A stretch of 64,000 nucleotides of DNA from Paraescarpia echinospica (Eukaryota > Annelida > Polychaeta > Sabellida > Siboglinidae): contig CM034533.1 of NCBI GenBank assembly GCA_020002185.1, positions 52,037,568-52,101,567 of the forward strand, given 5' to 3'. Under the pieces are notes generated by a model that was not told the DNA's origin, did not search any database, and saw only the letters and a list, made by a program, of their open reading frames with translations. The position numbers were made by a program, and so were the translations under genes. Shown here one piece after another: positions 63,424 to 64,000 of this stretch (position 1 is its first letter; every line of letters starts with the position of its first letter).

Positions 63424-64000
63424 ATTCGCAGGGGGGACTCGCAGAGAAGCCTGAAACTGGAGGCATAGATAAAGGCAGCAAAAATAATTCAGCAAAGAAC
63501 AGTCTGGAAAACTGTTCTGAAGCTGGGTATAAATGTGTTTGTTTAAATGCAAGGAGTATAGTAAACAAAAGAAATGAACTAAACATTATGGTAGAAGATA
63601 TTGACCCTCACATAATAGGTATAACCGAATCATGGGCAACCACCGATATATCAGATGCCGAATTGGGACTGACAGGATATGTAATGTTTAGGAAAGATAG
63701 AACAGGAAGAAGGGAAGATGGAGTTATTTTACATATTAAAGAATCTATCCAGGCTTATGAAATAAAATTAGACAGAGAAGCAGATTGCGAAGAAGCTGTT
63801 TGGTGTAACATAGTTACAGGAAACTCAACGTTAACGGTTGGATTAGTTTATCGAAGTCCAAACATAAGCATAGAAGAGAATGAAAAAATACAAAACGCTA
63901 TAAGGGAAGTGAGCAAACGGGACTGTGTTATTATGGGGGATTTTAACCATGGGCATATAAAATGGAAATCTCTACAGAGTATGGGTAGTGAGGACCACAA
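63405..64000 (+). CDS. CR1 ORF2, 5' part (endonuclease), runs off the window
   Basis: Open from a non-ATG start overlapping the end of ORF1 to the last base. Endonuclease motifs N-A-R-S-I-V-N-K, G-I-T-E-S-W and M-G-D-F-N-H-G. Substitutions against copy 1 include R-E-D-G in place of R-G-G-G. Not frameshifted in the visible part. Confidence 0.85.
   Translation, partial: MHLFKLNSQGGLAEKPETGGIDKGSKNNSAKNSLENCSEAGYKCVCLNARSIVNKRNELNIMVEDIDPHIIGITESWATTDISDAELGLTGYVMFRKDRTGRREDGVILHIKESIQAYEIKLDREADCEEAVWCNIVTGNSTLTVGLVYRSPNISIEENEKIQNAIREVSKRDCVIMGDFNHGHIKWKSLQSMGSEDH

Larger units (their letters stand above)
61446..64000 (+). mobile_element. CR1-type LINE, second copy, truncated by the window end
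   Basis: Nearly identical to 31059 onward over the 5' untranslated part, ORF1 and the start of ORF2. Compared with that copy it has no frameshifts in the visible part, so it is the better-preserved one. Confidence 0.93.

Overview
The window is nuclear DNA of an invertebrate animal. Introns are long and AT-rich, phase-compatible exons carry animal-type EGF and SEA domains, and transposons of many classes are packed together (Polinton, CR1-type and RTE-type LINEs, a Penelope-like element, a tRNA-derived SINE, MITEs, and a gypsy-integrase element with inverted ends). There is a scaffold gap of about 1 kb at 26455-27454. The repertoire fits a marine invertebrate such as amphioxus, another deuterostome or a lophotrochozoan. 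The species cannot be fixed from sequence alone.

Layout. 1-1771: host flank with no confident gene. 1778-19129: a complete Polinton/Maverick of 17,352 bp. It has inverted repeats of about 280 bp beginning AG, and a perfect 6-bp target duplication, GCTATC. It is much richer in GC than the host. Its left half reads rightwards and holds the packaging ATPase, two small conserved Polinton proteins, integrase, small membrane proteins, penton, basic core-like protein, major capsid protein and cysteine protease. The protein-primed DNA polymerase reads leftwards from the middle. The right third is accessory: a ssDNA-binding protein of RPA type, a frameshifted unknown gene, and a spliced gene whose two 5' exons face an array of five splice acceptors. 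Integrase, major capsid protein and polymerase each carry one in-frame stop, and the zinc fingers ahead of the polymerase lie in another frame, so this copy looks recently inserted but already inactivated.

19466-26196: the 3' part of a host gene for a membrane protein (three EGF domains, SEA domain, one transmembrane helix, short tail). 27461-30429: possible exons of a minus-strand gene with a DR1 nuclear-receptor motif upstream, plus small repeats and a MITE. 31059-35996: a full-length but frameshifted CR1-type LINE. 36.4-42.3 kb: fragments of other LINEs, a SINE and microsatellites. 42374-54170: a host gene of the SLC3A1 (rBAT)/maltase family spread over at least nine exons. It has two in-frame stops, a Penelope-like fragment and a near-intact LINE (48905-52480, minus strand, with a 2A-like peptide) in its introns, and a long GA repeat in its last visible exon. 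55.9-57.7 kb: a second copy of the MITE, LINE debris and a CAAACGGCC-rich satellite. 57865-60682: a gypsy-type integrase gene bounded by 64-bp inverted repeats instead of LTRs (Ginger-like). 60861-61443: an SGNH-hydrolase fragment cut by a second CR1 copy that runs off the window at 64000.

The Polinton genes form one functional set: replication (polymerase, ssDNA-binding protein), integration (integrase), and virion assembly (ATPase, two capsid proteins, maturation protease). The most unusual parts are the alternative-acceptor gene in the Polinton, the coexistence of three isolated stops in its hallmark genes, the Ginger-like integrase element, and the 2A-bearing LINE.
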